Source of the DNA: Novipirellula artificiosorum
GTDB lineage: Bacteria; Planctomycetota; Planctomycetia; Pirellulales; Pirellulaceae
Direction of reading: 5' to 3'
DNA: 64,000 nt
NCBI RefSeq assembly: GCF_007860135.1
Contig: NZ_SJPV01000008.1
Location: 144,274 to 208,273, forward strand
Shown here: in pieces, positions 42,047-51,358 of the stretch
How the letters are laid out: every line of letters begins with the position of its first letter
Position numbering within the stretch: the stretch's first letter is position 1
The notes under the pieces: model-generated
The model's input: only the letters and a program-made list of their open reading frames with translations
Databases searched by the model: none
Told to the model about the DNA's origin: nothing
Translations under genes and position numbers: made by a program

Positions 42047-43696
42047 TCACGGTTTTTGGTTCTTCGAGAACCACTTCAGCAGCAACTTTTGTCGATCGGT
42101 GGGCTGCGTCTTTGATTCGTGATCGTTCGGGTCGTCATTGTGTTCGACACTCCATCCGTCCCATTCGCGGTAGGCGTGGTAAGTCCAGTCCCAATCATAT
42201 TCTTCGAACAAGTCGATACAGTCCGACAGGTACTGAGCCGCACCGGGTGCCCAGCGGATTGCACTGAACTCGCCGACGTAGATATGCACGTTGTACGCCA
42301 ACTGAAACTCACGCACCGGCTTCAATACGGCGCGCAGTGCCTGTTGATTCCATTGTTTGCCCTCAATCATCCCTGGGTAGGCGATTCCGGTCACCTCGTT
42401 TTGGACGCCTTGGTGAGTGAACGAGTGCGGGTCGTAAAGATGAACTTGGTAGATAACCCGAGGTACATCGACCGGTTCCAAAAATGGGTAGCCTCGAGCC
42501 GAGTCCCACTCGCAAGCTTCGATAAAGATCGGCACATCCGAATCGATCGTTCGAATGGCTTTTGCCGCTCGAACTTGCGTCCCCAAGTAATCGGGTACCC
42601 CGGGTGGCGATGGATCATTTTGTACCGGCTCATTGACGAGGTCATACCCCCACACCGCCGAACGTCCCTTGTAACGCGAGGCGATCTTTTCCCACAGCTT
42701 GACGTAATGATCTTGGTAGATGGGTTCATGGAAAATCGCTAAGTCACGATTTTCATATCGGCCACCGGGAGGGGAGTGCATATCGACAACCACTTTGATT
42801 CGGTAGCGCTGGGCAGCCTCGAGCACCTGGTCAAGGTCGGCCAATTCCGCATCGATCCAGCGATCGTATTCGTCGAGTTCGCGATCGGTTCCGGCTTGGT
42901 TCCAATTGCGAGTGATTTGCCAGCGTATCACGTTGGCGTTCCAGTCTTCGGCAAGGGTGCGTAGATCCTGGTCACGAAACGTATTGGGTGACATCACGCC
43001 ACGCAGCCGCGGTAAGTGGTGCCCCTTGAATACAGGACCCCGATTGAGGGATGGCGTGGGCCGCCTCGGCAATGGCTTTCGGAAGACTCGAATCTGAATC
43101 TCGTCAAAACAAACTCGGCCGCTACTGCCTTGCAACCCCAACTGAATCACCCCTCCTTCGGCGTCGGGGGCGATGGTTGAAAGGAATCCCAGGTGTCGCC
43201 AACCGAATGTGCCGTGGACATTTTGTTCATTCTGCCACTGCGGGCCATTGGATTCCGACTGATAGTGCAGCATGAACTTGACGCCCAAGTGGGGCTGGTC
43301 GGGCTGCGTCACCTCATCCGCTTTCGCCATACAATCAAATACCAATTGATAGCCACGATAGGGCGTCAAATCAAACGGCATTGTGATCATTCCCGATCCC
43401 GTGCTGCTTTCCTTCGGAACGGTGATGCAAAGGGACGTCGAATCTCGCAGGCCCGGTTCCCATTTGGCAAAGTCCGCATCGGACCAAACAGCTTGCTGGT
43501 CCGTTGTTTCAAAGTTCATTTCGAACACCACGTCGCCCGGTTGCGGCGATGGAGACGGTTGGCCGTTGGCAAGCGAAACGCAAAGGAACACCAACCCAAA
43601 CGGAGCGAGAAGCGAAGGAGCGAAACGTCGTAGGGCGGTACGGCGGCAGCCAAGCGAGCATGCGTTGAAAAAGAGGCTTGGAGTGAATGTTGTCAT
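42047..43696 (-). CDS. Secreted glycoside hydrolase family 5 with N-terminal beta-sandwich
   Basis: 549 residues. A signal region (LLAPFGLVFLCVSLANGQ) is followed by a probable carbohydrate-binding beta-sandwich (about 55-205) and a GH5 TIM barrel (about 215-545). The acid/base is Glu356 in YDLVNEP and the nucleophile Glu476 in IYVGEFSA. GH5 enzymes cleave beta-glucans, mannans and related polysaccharides; subfamily cannot be told by eye. The stop lies 43 bp from MITE copy 1. It fits the polysaccharide-degrading content of the window. Confidence 0.9.
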   Translation of the reverse strand: MTTFTPSLFFNACSLGCRRTALRRFAPSLLAPFGLVFLCVSLANGQPSPSPQPGDVVFEMNFETTDQQAVWSDADFAKWEPGLRDSTSLCITVPKESSTGSGMITMPFDLTPYRGYQLVFDCMAKADEVTQPDQPHLGVKFMLHYQSESNGPQWQNEQNVHGTFGWRHLGFLSTIAPDAEGGVIQLGLQGSSGRVCFDEIQIRVFRKPLPRRPTPSLNRGPVFKGHHLPRLRGVMSPNTFRDQDLRTLAEDWNANVIRWQITRNWNQAGTDRELDEYDRWIDAELADLDQVLEAAQRYRIKVVVDMHSPPGGRYENRDLAIFHEPIYQDHYVKLWEKIASRYKGRSAVWGYDLVNEPVQNDPSPPGVPDYLGTQVRAAKAIRTIDSDVPIFIEACEWDSARGYPFLEPVDVPRVIYQVHLYDPHSFTHQGVQNEVTGIAYPGMIEGKQWNQQALRAVLKPVREFQLAYNVHIYVGEFSAIRWAPGAAQYLSDCIDLFEEYDWDWTYHAYREWDGWSVEHNDDPNDHESKTQPTDRQKLLLKWFSKNQKP

Positions 43697-43795
43697 GACG
43701 GGGGGCGTGGAGTGAGTGGAGGGAAGGGGGTGGGAAGGGGGTGGGAAGGGTGAAATGCTATTCGATCATTTTGATCAACCGATCGTCGGTTCCGA

Positions 43796-44533
43796 TCAGA
43801 ACGCGAATGGAAATCCGATTTGGCCAAGCTCGCTGCGTTGTTTGTCTCGATCTCGGATTTTCGTGGCTTTTCGTTTGACCCAGCTTGGTGCCATGTCGCG
43901 CACATGGTGATAGGTCAATTCGGGATTCTCAGCATAACGGTGCAGGAGGTCCAGCATCTCGGCGGTGGAACGTTTTGTTGGCGCTGTCCAAGGATCGATT
44001 CCTTCGTCGCAAAGGAACAGTGGTTGGCGATGGTGACCGTGCTCCATTACATACGTTGACGCTGGCCGCATCAGAAACGCCATCGTGTGTTGCTCGTGAC
44101 GATGATCCGGCGACTTCCAAACGCGATAGATCCCTGCGACATGCAGCAAGTCGCCCTTGGGACGTTGGAAGGACACCTCGCTACCAGCGGTTGGTCCCCA
44201 ATAACAGGGTTCGCGGAAGGAGTTCAGCGGAAGCACGCATCGGGTTTCCCTGAATGCGTCTTTCCATGGCCATTTTCCGGCAGATTCGATCCGAGCATTA
44301 TTGAGTGGCCGTTTCGGGTCCGAGGGAGTTGGGCAACCGGGTGGCGAGAAAGAGAACTGCATCGGACGGAGTTCACGCTGCCCCTGGGCGCTGCTCATCA
44401 CAGCGGGGGCGATGCTACCGGGAAAGACATCGTTGGCCGGATCTCCATACGCTCCCGCATCGCCAAACAACGAAGCCTGATAGCGATTTGCGAGTTCAAA
44501 GGGCGAAGTGCTGATGGAGTACCGATTGCACAT
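43796..44533 (-). CDS. SRAP-domain protein (YedK/HMCES-like)
   Basis: 245 residues. The start is ATG 44533 because the catalytic residue must be Cys2 after Met removal (MCNRYS, family norm MCGRY); an upstream in-frame start would block that. NARIES and RCVLPLNSFREPCYWG match the conserved NARxE and RCLxPxxGFYEW motifs, giving the Glu. The family forms a thiazolidine crosslink with abasic sites in single-stranded DNA and protects them. Variations are Asn for Gly after Cys2, Arg-Glu for Tyr-Glu, and a His-rich HGHHRQPLFL segment in place of the usual xMPxIL. Fairly divergent but core residues remain. Confidence 0.87.
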   Translation of the reverse strand: MCNRYSISTSPFELANRYQASLFGDAGAYGDPANDVFPGSIAPAVMSSAQGQRELRPMQFSFSPPGCPTPSDPKRPLNNARIESAGKWPWKDAFRETRCVLPLNSFREPCYWGPTAGSEVSFQRPKGDLLHVAGIYRVWKSPDHRHEQHTMAFLMRPASTYVMEHGHHRQPLFLCDEGIDPWTAPTKRSTAEMLDLLHRYAENPELTYHHVRDMAPSWVKRKATKIRDRDKQRSELGQIGFPFAF

Positions 44534-44667
44534 TGAATCATCTTTGATCACAGAACAGCGTTAGCTGAAATCCAAAGTAAAGATAGGGGCAACGCACTAG
44601 GATCGCCAGCGCCGCCGATCTAGAATGCTGGTCAATAACCTACCCGAAATTCTTGGAGCAAACTACG

Positions 44668-45954
44668 ATGAAGACCACCCGCCGCACGTTTTTGGCATCC
44701 GCTGCCGCCGCTGGCACCGTCGCTGCGATCACCCATCGCGATGCCGTCGCCGATGAAACGTCCCCGTTGAAGATCGGCGTGATTGGCGTGGGATGGTACG
44801 GCATGGTCGATGCGAAAGCTGCCTTGAAGGTTGGCGGAGTCGAGATTGTCGCAATTTGTGATGTCGATCGTGACCACTTGACGAAGTCAGCGGATGAGCT
44901 TGAGAAACTGCAAGGGAAACGGCCTGCGGAGTATAAGCTCTACGAAGAGATGCTGGAAAAAGCGGAGCTCGACGCCATGATCATCGGGACGCCGCCTCAT
45001 TGGCATGCCTTGCAATTGCAAGCAGCGCTGGATTATGGGCTGAACGTTTACTGCGAAAAACCGTTGTCGTACGACGTTCGCGAAGGCCGGGCGATGGTGG
45101 ATGCCGTCGCAGCCAGCGGCCAAGTGGTTCAAATTGGTTTTCAGCGTCGCCAAAGCAAAGCGTTTCAACAAGTCAAGGAGTACATCGAGTCAGGAAAAGC
45201 GGGCCGGATCGTTCAGGCCGAGGTTCAAATTCACTATAACGCTGGTACCGGCGACGCAACGCCTCAAGATCCACCCACCTCACTCGATTGGGACTTGTGG
45301 TGTGGTCCCGCGCCAAAAATCCCCTACAGCCCCCAGGTGGGGCACAAGAAATGGCGGCTGGAAAAGACAACGGGCCACGGTCACATGGTCGATTGGGGCA
45401 TTCACAACCTTGACGCGACGAGGATGATGCTTGGCCTCTCGATGCCGAAACAAATCAATGCATCTGGTGGTCTCTACCAATACGCAGGCTCCATCACAAC
45501 GCCGGATACGATGACGGTCAACTTTGAGTTTGATGAGTTACCGGTTGTATGGCGGCATCGATTGTGGGGTGCTACCGAATATGATGCGGATACGACCAAT
45601 GGCGTTTTTCTGTATGGCGAGAAGGCGACCATTTTTGTTGCCGATCAACGCTGGGTGGTGATTCCCAAAGGGAAGTCGGCCCCGCGAGAAGTCAACGAAG
45701 TCAAAAGCGATATGGGAACGCTTCAGATGGCGAACTTCTTGGCGGCAGTTCGCGGTGAAGAAGAGTTGGCATGCCCGATCATCGAAGCCTTCAAATCAAC
45801 GGCGATGGTTCAATTGGGCATGATTGCCTACGAAAGTAATTCCGTGGTCCGTTGGGACGAAGCGTCCGAGCAAATCGTCAACAATGAAGCGGCAGCGAAG
45901 TTGCTGAAACGTGAGTACCGTGAACCATGGAAGCATCCCCACGTCACCTCGTAG
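44668..45954 (+). CDS. Tat-exported Gfo/Idh/MocA-family oxidoreductase (second)
   Basis: 428 residues from ATG 44668; a TTG at 44653 lies within the GGAG ribosome-site region. Twin-arginine leader TTRRTFLASAAAAGTVAAI. Rossmann motif GVIGVGWYG (37-45) and EKP at 130-132 (YCEKPLSYDV); WGIHNLDATRMMLG provides the conserved active-site His. It probably interconverts sugar hydroxyl/keto forms in the periplasm. Unlike the member at 36975, its GxGxxG is intact. Followed 48 bp later by a small membrane protein, possibly co-transcribed. Confidence 0.92.
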   Translation: MKTTRRTFLASAAAAGTVAAITHRDAVADETSPLKIGVIGVGWYGMVDAKAALKVGGVEIVAICDVDRDHLTKSADELEKLQGKRPAEYKLYEEMLEKAELDAMIIGTPPHWHALQLQAALDYGLNVYCEKPLSYDVREGRAMVDAVAASGQVVQIGFQRRQSKAFQQVKEYIESGKAGRIVQAEVQIHYNAGTGDATPQDPPTSLDWDLWCGPAPKIPYSPQVGHKKWRLEKTTGHGHMVDWGIHNLDATRMMLGLSMPKQINASGGLYQYAGSITTPDTMTVNFEFDELPVVWRHRLWGATEYDADTTNGVFLYGEKATIFVADQRWVVIPKGKSAPREVNEVKSDMGTLQMANFLAAVRGEEELACPIIEAFKSTAMVQLGMIAYESNSVVRWDEASEQIVNNEAAAKLLKREYREPWKHPHVTS

Positions 45955-46002
45955 GGAACGATCCGAACAGGCATTTCGGTCGACCGCCTCGGCGCAACGC
46001 AA

Positions 46003-46455
46003 ATGAACGACATCAACCCTTTTGAACCTTCGCTCGAACAGGCGGATGCCGAACTTCACGACGAGTCAGCGTCGGCATCGAGGCAACGCAGCCTGGTGGC
46101 GTTGTACGTGCTTACCGCGGTATGTGGCGCTGTCCAGGTCGTGACTTACGAAAGCTCGGCGATCCACTATCTGTTCTCGCTATCGATTGCACTTGCGGCA
46201 ACGAGTTGGGCGGTTGCGGATTCGCGGATTCGAGGTCGACGATTCATTGGAATCCTGCGAGTTGTCTATCTGCTTGTTTGGCCCCTCGCTTCACTCGTTT
46301 ACTTGCTGTTGACTCGAAGACTGCGAGGGTTGGGATGGTGGGGACTCAATGGAGCTGCTCTGTTCGCTACACTGATGTTGACGTTTTTCTCGATGTACTT
46401 CTTGCTTCTTGCGATCGGACGATTGGACCTGGTTGATCCTACGCTGTTTGAATGA
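46003..46455 (+). CDS. Small membrane protein
   Basis: 150 residues. An acidic N-terminus (DINPFEPSLEQADAELHDE) precedes four hydrophobic segments (LVALYVLTAVCGAVQVV, YLFSLSIALAATSWAV, VVYLLVWPLASLVYLLL, AALFATLMLTFFSMYFLLL). The opening NPFEP is common in small planctomycete membrane proteins. No family or function recognised. Lies 48 bp after a Gfo/Idh/MocA gene and converges with a propeller gene. Confidence 0.8.
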   Translation: MNDINPFEPSLEQADAELHDESASASRQRSLVALYVLTAVCGAVQVVTYESSAIHYLFSLSIALAATSWAVADSRIRGRRFIGILRVVYLLVWPLASLVYLLLTRRLRGLGWWGLNGAALFATLMLTFFSMYFLLLAIGRLDLVDPTLFE

Positions 46456-46513
46456 ACGCCAACGCCTCGCAGCCATTCCCTTGACGCGTGCTTGAGAACC
46501 CTTTCACCGGATG

Positions 46514-48049
46514 CTATTTCTGTTCGATGGCATACAAGCGTTTGAGCGTGGCAACATACAGCACGCCGTTCGCCGCGACGGGGCTGGTGTGAATCGGTGA
46601 ATCGAATTGGATGTGGGCGATAGGTTGCTTCACTTTGTCGGCAGCGAAGATCCAAAAATCACCGGCGCGCGTCCCGACGTAGACCTTTCCGTCTGCGACG
46701 AGCGTCGAGCCCCACACTTCGCGTCCAATATCCTCGGTCCAGTAGGCTTCGCCGGTTTCCGCATTGATGCAGTGTAGCTTTCCGCCGCAATCCGCTACAA
46801 AAACCATGCCCTTGTAGACCGACGGCGTCGAACAGACGTGTTTTTCGAGAGGATAGGTCCAAAGACGCGCAGAGTGGGTGACCTCGCCTTGCCCCGTCGC
46901 ATCGACGCAGACAAGCCAGGCCTCGTTCTTCCCCCACCAAATATCACCTCCATAGGTCACGTACAATCGCTCACCGTCGAGAACCGGCATGCTTTTGACG
47001 TTACTTGGGCTCACCTTGCGATTCCGCAAAAAGCTGTGGATATCCTGTTTGGGAGCCTCGGGGTCGCAATCGAAACGCCATGGTCGTTCCAATGCCACAG
47101 GTGCCGACGGGCCGCCACGGGGGTCGAGTGCCTTGAAGCCGTACAGGATCCCGTCACCGCCCGCGAAGAAGGCAAGCCTTTGGCCATTGATCTCGCCCAT
47201 TGCAGGTGATGACCACGTTGAATGAAAAATCTGAGGCCCAATCCGCTCGACATCTTGTGCCACTAAGCGTCCCGTGGATTTGTCGAGCACCACCAAACTG
47301 GGTGCTTCCGGCGAACGAATCACTTTGTGCGTGTTGTCAACGCCGTTACATGTGTTGACGTAAAGATTCTCACCATCTATCAGCACGCTGCAGTGGGAAC
47401 CGTCATGAGGATAGGATCCGACTTCGGCAAGCAAATCAAACATCCAAATGATGTCCGCATCGATGCTGGTCACATCCATGGGTCCGGTGTCAGAATCCAG
47501 CGATACCATGTGCTTGCCTTCATCGAGATAGGGGCCGTCGTTGCCGTTCGACTGACCATGCAGGTCGAGGCACACCACCTCAAAACGATTCGTCATCGTG
47601 TAGACACGGTCTCCTTCGATCGTGGGTGGAGACGACATGCTGATGTTCGGCCAATCTTTGAAGATGTCGCCACCTTCGATGCGGGGAACGACCAATTGCC
47701 AATCCATGCTGCCGTCCTGCTCGTCTAAGCAGAGCAGCACGCTGCGGTCCCCCACGTGTCTGGGGTCGCGCGGTTCGGCATTGTTGGCTCCAATCAAGAC
47801 TTTTCCAGACGCGATCGTAGGCGAACCATAGCCGTGGGTCCCGAGCGGCGCGGACCACTTGATGTGATGACCTGTTTCCGGATCGAAATCGGATGGCAAG
47901 CCCGTTTCATCCGACACCATGTTGCGAGAGTGGGGACGCCCCCATTGAGGTTGATCTTCGGCCCGCCCGACCAGGGCGAAAGGGCTGAGCGAACAAATCG
48001 ACGAAACAAGCATCACTCGGAGACTTGCAGAGCAGAGCAGCCAACGCAT
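46514..48049 (-). CDS. Secreted PQQ-like beta-propeller protein
   Basis: 511 residues from ATG 48049 (AAGGGG nine bases upstream), opening into a signal peptide (VMLVSSICSLSPFALVG). The mature start WGRPHSRNMVSDETGLP and blades such as LLCLDEQDGSMDWQ, LVVLDKSTGRLVAQD and LHCINAETGEAYWTED identify the planctomycete PQQ-like propeller type. No clear quinoprotein active site. It is the last gene of a minus-strand cluster with GH27, SSS symporter and a putative glycosidase (96 bp from GH27), which suggests a role in carbohydrate processing, but this is contextual. Confidence 0.87.
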   Translation of the reverse strand: MRWLLCSASLRVMLVSSICSLSPFALVGRAEDQPQWGRPHSRNMVSDETGLPSDFDPETGHHIKWSAPLGTHGYGSPTIASGKVLIGANNAEPRDPRHVGDRSVLLCLDEQDGSMDWQLVVPRIEGGDIFKDWPNISMSSPPTIEGDRVYTMTNRFEVVCLDLHGQSNGNDGPYLDEGKHMVSLDSDTGPMDVTSIDADIIWMFDLLAEVGSYPHDGSHCSVLIDGENLYVNTCNGVDNTHKVIRSPEAPSLVVLDKSTGRLVAQDVERIGPQIFHSTWSSPAMGEINGQRLAFFAGGDGILYGFKALDPRGGPSAPVALERPWRFDCDPEAPKQDIHSFLRNRKVSPSNVKSMPVLDGERLYVTYGGDIWWGKNEAWLVCVDATGQGEVTHSARLWTYPLEKHVCSTPSVYKGMVFVADCGGKLHCINAETGEAYWTEDIGREVWGSTLVADGKVYVGTRAGDFWIFAADKVKQPIAHIQFDSPIHTSPVAANGVLYVATLKRLYAIEQK

Positions 48050-48145
48050 GGTGGGGAACCCCTTGAAGGTGGCTCTTCGGTGGTTGCGAAAGAGCGGTAG
48101 GAGGGCAATCGATCGGGTCAACGATCAATTATAGCGACTCGTTTC

Positions 48146-49450
48146 TTAAAGGGGTACGCGGATCAACCGGTACAATCCAGCTCCGTGAGATGGGATTTCC
48201 ATCGAGAAACGGTCGCTGTGTTCTCCCAAATCGGTCCCAGACCACAGATCGCGGACACGATGATTCCCCGACAAATTCTCAGCCGAGAATTCGAATTCGA
48301 CGTCGAGGTCGGTCTCGGTCAGGTTGAACAGCGCAAGGTACTTGTCGCTGGTTGCGGCATCATCCGCGATCCAGACCACATGAGCGTCATCGCGGGCCAC
48401 TTGGTGGTTGTTCAAGCTCTGTTGGTTCACCGCGATCACTTCGGGATTGCTGATCAGCCGTAGCGAGAGTGGATCACTCTCCGGTAAATGCCCTCCGAAC
48501 ATCAGCGGCGATCGAAAGATGCACCATAACGTCATGAGCGTGAATTGTTCCGCTTCGGTGAAGTTCGTAAACCGAGGTTCTCCGACCTCACCGCGAATCC
48601 CCACCCTGCCCAGTGGCAGCATGTCGGCATCAGGCCAATGTCCAGCGGTGACATAGGGAGCCCAAGCCGCACAACGATCGAACTGTTTTTCGAGCGCCGA
48701 CCAATCGTCCCAAAAATCAAACGAAATACGCCACATGTTCGCGTGGCGGCGAAGATGATTGGCATTACAGATTCTTGCCGCACCGGGCGACAAACTGAGG
48801 GCGATGGGACGTTGGGTCTTCGCGATTGCCGCGGCCAAACCTTCGATTTCATCAGTATGGTACGGTTCCTTGTTGCCTTCGCCATCCCAAGAATTCATGT
48901 CGTCCGCCTTGATGAAGTCAACATCCCAGGACGCATAGAGTTCCGCGAGCGAGTCGTAATAGGCTTGCCCGCCAGGACGAGTCATATTGATGCCGTACAT
49001 GTTCGGATACCACAAACAGACATCCGTCGGAACGGCAACGTCGGCCGCTGTCTCGGTGCTGTTTTTGATAGGCGACTTCCGATCCGCAGCTTGCCATGGC
49101 AAGCCACGCATGATGTGAATGCCGAATTTGAGCCCCAGTCGATGAACGTAATCTGCCAGCGGCTTGAATCCGGCGCCACCCGCAGAAGAGGGGAATTTCT
49201 TAGGATCCGGAATCAACCGCCCGTAGTCGTCGATCCGCTGATCGAGCCCGAAGGTTTTGTAGGTGTCGGTTCGCGCGTCGGGAGCGAACCAACACAAATC
49301 GACGACCACGTATTGCCAACCCAACTGCTTCAGATGCTTCGCCATGAATTCAGCATTCTGACGGACATCCTCTTCGGTCACGCTGACCCCAAAACAATCC
49401 CAACTGTTCCACCCCATCGGTGGCGTCGCGGCAAAATCACGAAGGCTCAT
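48146..49450 (-). CDS. Alpha-galactosidase, glycoside hydrolase family 27
   Basis: 434 residues beginning directly with the catalytic domain (TPPMGWNSWDCFG, the GH27 signature). The nucleophile is Asp183 in DFIKADDM and the acid/base Asp lies in HWPDADML (274 or 276). A C-terminal beta domain (about 345-434) ends the protein. No signal peptide is visible, so it would act in the cytoplasm on imported oligosaccharide. That fits the SSS symporter gene 29 bp upstream. GH27 also includes alpha-N-acetylgalactosaminidases and isomaltodextranases, so specificity is open. Confidence 0.92.
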   Translation of the reverse strand: MSLRDFAATPPMGWNSWDCFGVSVTEEDVRQNAEFMAKHLKQLGWQYVVVDLCWFAPDARTDTYKTFGLDQRIDDYGRLIPDPKKFPSSAGGAGFKPLADYVHRLGLKFGIHIMRGLPWQAADRKSPIKNSTETAADVAVPTDVCLWYPNMYGINMTRPGGQAYYDSLAELYASWDVDFIKADDMNSWDGEGNKEPYHTDEIEGLAAAIAKTQRPIALSLSPGAARICNANHLRRHANMWRISFDFWDDWSALEKQFDRCAAWAPYVTAGHWPDADMLPLGRVGIRGEVGEPRFTNFTEAEQFTLMTLWCIFRSPLMFGGHLPESDPLSLRLISNPEVIAVNQQSLNNHQVARDDAHVVWIADDAATSDKYLALFNLTETDLDVEFEFSAENLSGNHRVRDLWSGTDLGEHSDRFSMEIPSHGAGLYRLIRVPL

Positions 49451-49479
49451 CGATATTTCCTATCCCGATTTCCGGGCGT

Positions 49480-51282
49480 TTACAGCACAATACTAAACAA
49501 CACAACAAACCCAATCATCGACAGCAGGCTAATCGCCCACCATAGCGTGACACTCGAATACCAATGATCGCCGAGTCCACCACCGAGTCGCAATTCCTTC
49601 CAGTTGAACGTCAAGTCATCGGAAACGTTTTCTCTCGGCGGTGGTGCCGTGATCATTGCCGATACGGCGCAGACCACCATGCACAGTGCCCAACAAATCA
49701 TGCCTTGGTTAGCAAACGGGATCATCCAAGACGGCAACGCGAGCCAATCCGGTACATCCGCCCAGCCAAGCAATTGCTCCTTGAACTCCAAAACCTTCAG
49801 CAAAATCGCGAAGACGAACGTCACGATACTTGCAACCAAGGCATCCGTGCCACTGACTCGACGCCACAATGCTCCCAATAAGAACGTTGCAGAAAAGGGG
49901 GGGGCAAAGAAAACGTAGAGTGCTTGGATCCAAATGAACAAGTTCACTTTGGTAACCGTTGCCAGTAAAATGCCAACCAAGATCGAAATCGCCAGGATCA
50001 CAGCACCTGCCACTTGGCCGACGACGACTTCTTCCTTCTCGGTGGCGTTCTTGCGAAAGAACATTTTGTAGAAATCCATCGTGAAAATCGTCGACGTTGA
50101 ATTCAGCACCGAGCAAACGGTTGATTGAATGGCTCCGAAGAGTGCGGCCAACAGCACGCCTGTTAGGAAGGTCGGCACCAGTTGTTTGATCATCAAGATG
50201 TAAGTGGCATTCACCGCATCGCTTTGCTCACTAAAGCTGCCTTCCATCAAAAAATCAGGCTTCATGGCGAAGAAGATGAGTCCAGGGACCACGACAATAA
50301 AGGGAAGAAGTAGTTTAAGGAAACTTGCGAACACCATTCCCATTCGAGCATGGTACATGTCTTTCGCAGCCAACACTTTTTGGATCATGTGCTGGTTGAT
50401 CACCGTGTACCACAAACCAATGTAGAAGAAGCTGAAGACCCAGTGCGTCCAGGGATTGGAATAGTGATTGATGGGCTGTAGCACGAGCAATCGGTCATAG
50501 CCATCGCCCGCCTCGGCGCCTTGCAGAATGTTTGGCACATTTTCGCTGATCCAATCGGCTGCCCAGGGCACGTCACCGCGATTGACCTCCAACATTTTGC
50601 CGACACCCGCAATCATGCCATCACCATCGCCGAGGTGGACCAGACCCAGGTAGGTGACGCTTAAGCCCCCGCTAATCATTACCACGATGGTCAACACGTC
50701 CATCAAGGCGATCGACTTCAATCCGCCCCAAATGGCCCAGATCCCTGATGCAATTCCGATTACGATCACGGCGGTAACACGGTCAAAGCCAAACAGCTCC
50801 ACCAGCACCAATGCGCCACCATAAATGACTGGCCCCATGAACGCGACGACATTTACCAACAACGTCACCGAGGCGAAGATGAATCGCATCGATTTGTTGA
50901 ACCGTTTTTCAAGAAATTCTGGCGCGGTGTAGACCTTCGACGTTAACAGATAGGGAATAAACAGCCAAATCAAAAAACTGAAGGCGATGACCGTGCTCCA
51001 TTCCCCCGTTGCAACGCAGATCCCATAGATGACGGCGGCGCCAATCAGCCCAATAAAGTGTTCGGTCGAGATGTTTGCAGCAACATAAGACGATCCAACG
51101 ACGTACCATGGCAAGGAACGGCCCGCCAGAAAGTAATCGGCGGCCGTCTTGTTCTTTTTTCGTCCCGCAAAGTAGCCAATCAAGCAGAGCCCGAAAAAGT
51201 AGCCGAAGAAGGCCACGTAGTCCCAAGAGGTCAAGGAGAACTCGATCGCGGCGAAACAGGGCAGGGGCAGCGGAACAGGCAT
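49480..51282 (-). CDS. Sodium/solute symporter (SSS family), sugar-type
   Basis: 600 residues from ATG 51282; the open frame extends upstream into the neighbouring gene, but only from here does the membrane protein begin. It has about 14 hydrophobic segments. Diagnostic stretches are DYFLAGRSLPWYVVGSSYVAANISTE (first helices, Na+ site) and APEFLEKRFNKSMR. The family uses the sodium gradient to import sugars or other small solutes. Located between GH27 (29 bp downstream) and a putative secreted glycosidase (76 bp upstream), it most likely imports the sugar product. Confidence 0.93.
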   Translation of the reverse strand: MPVPLPLPCFAAIEFSLTSWDYVAFFGYFFGLCLIGYFAGRKKNKTAADYFLAGRSLPWYVVGSSYVAANISTEHFIGLIGAAVIYGICVATGEWSTVIAFSFLIWLFIPYLLTSKVYTAPEFLEKRFNKSMRFIFASVTLLVNVVAFMGPVIYGGALVLVELFGFDRVTAVIVIGIASGIWAIWGGLKSIALMDVLTIVVMISGGLSVTYLGLVHLGDGDGMIAGVGKMLEVNRGDVPWAADWISENVPNILQGAEAGDGYDRLLVLQPINHYSNPWTHWVFSFFYIGLWYTVINQHMIQKVLAAKDMYHARMGMVFASFLKLLLPFIVVVPGLIFFAMKPDFLMEGSFSEQSDAVNATYILMIKQLVPTFLTGVLLAALFGAIQSTVCSVLNSTSTIFTMDFYKMFFRKNATEKEEVVVGQVAGAVILAISILVGILLATVTKVNLFIWIQALYVFFAPPFSATFLLGALWRRVSGTDALVASIVTFVFAILLKVLEFKEQLLGWADVPDWLALPSWMIPFANQGMICWALCMVVCAVSAMITAPPPRENVSDDLTFNWKELRLGGGLGDHWYSSVTLWWAISLLSMIGFVVLFSIVL

Positions 51283-51358
51283 GGTTCGGAGATTCGATGA
51301 GGGAGGAGGGATTGGCCTTTCGACTGCAACGGGCACGTTGAAGCGTGAACTCCAGCGA

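Noticed and set aside
48545..49567. 340-residue open frame opposite GH27
   Set aside because: GH27 signature residues are on the minus strand; the plus product is not protein-like.
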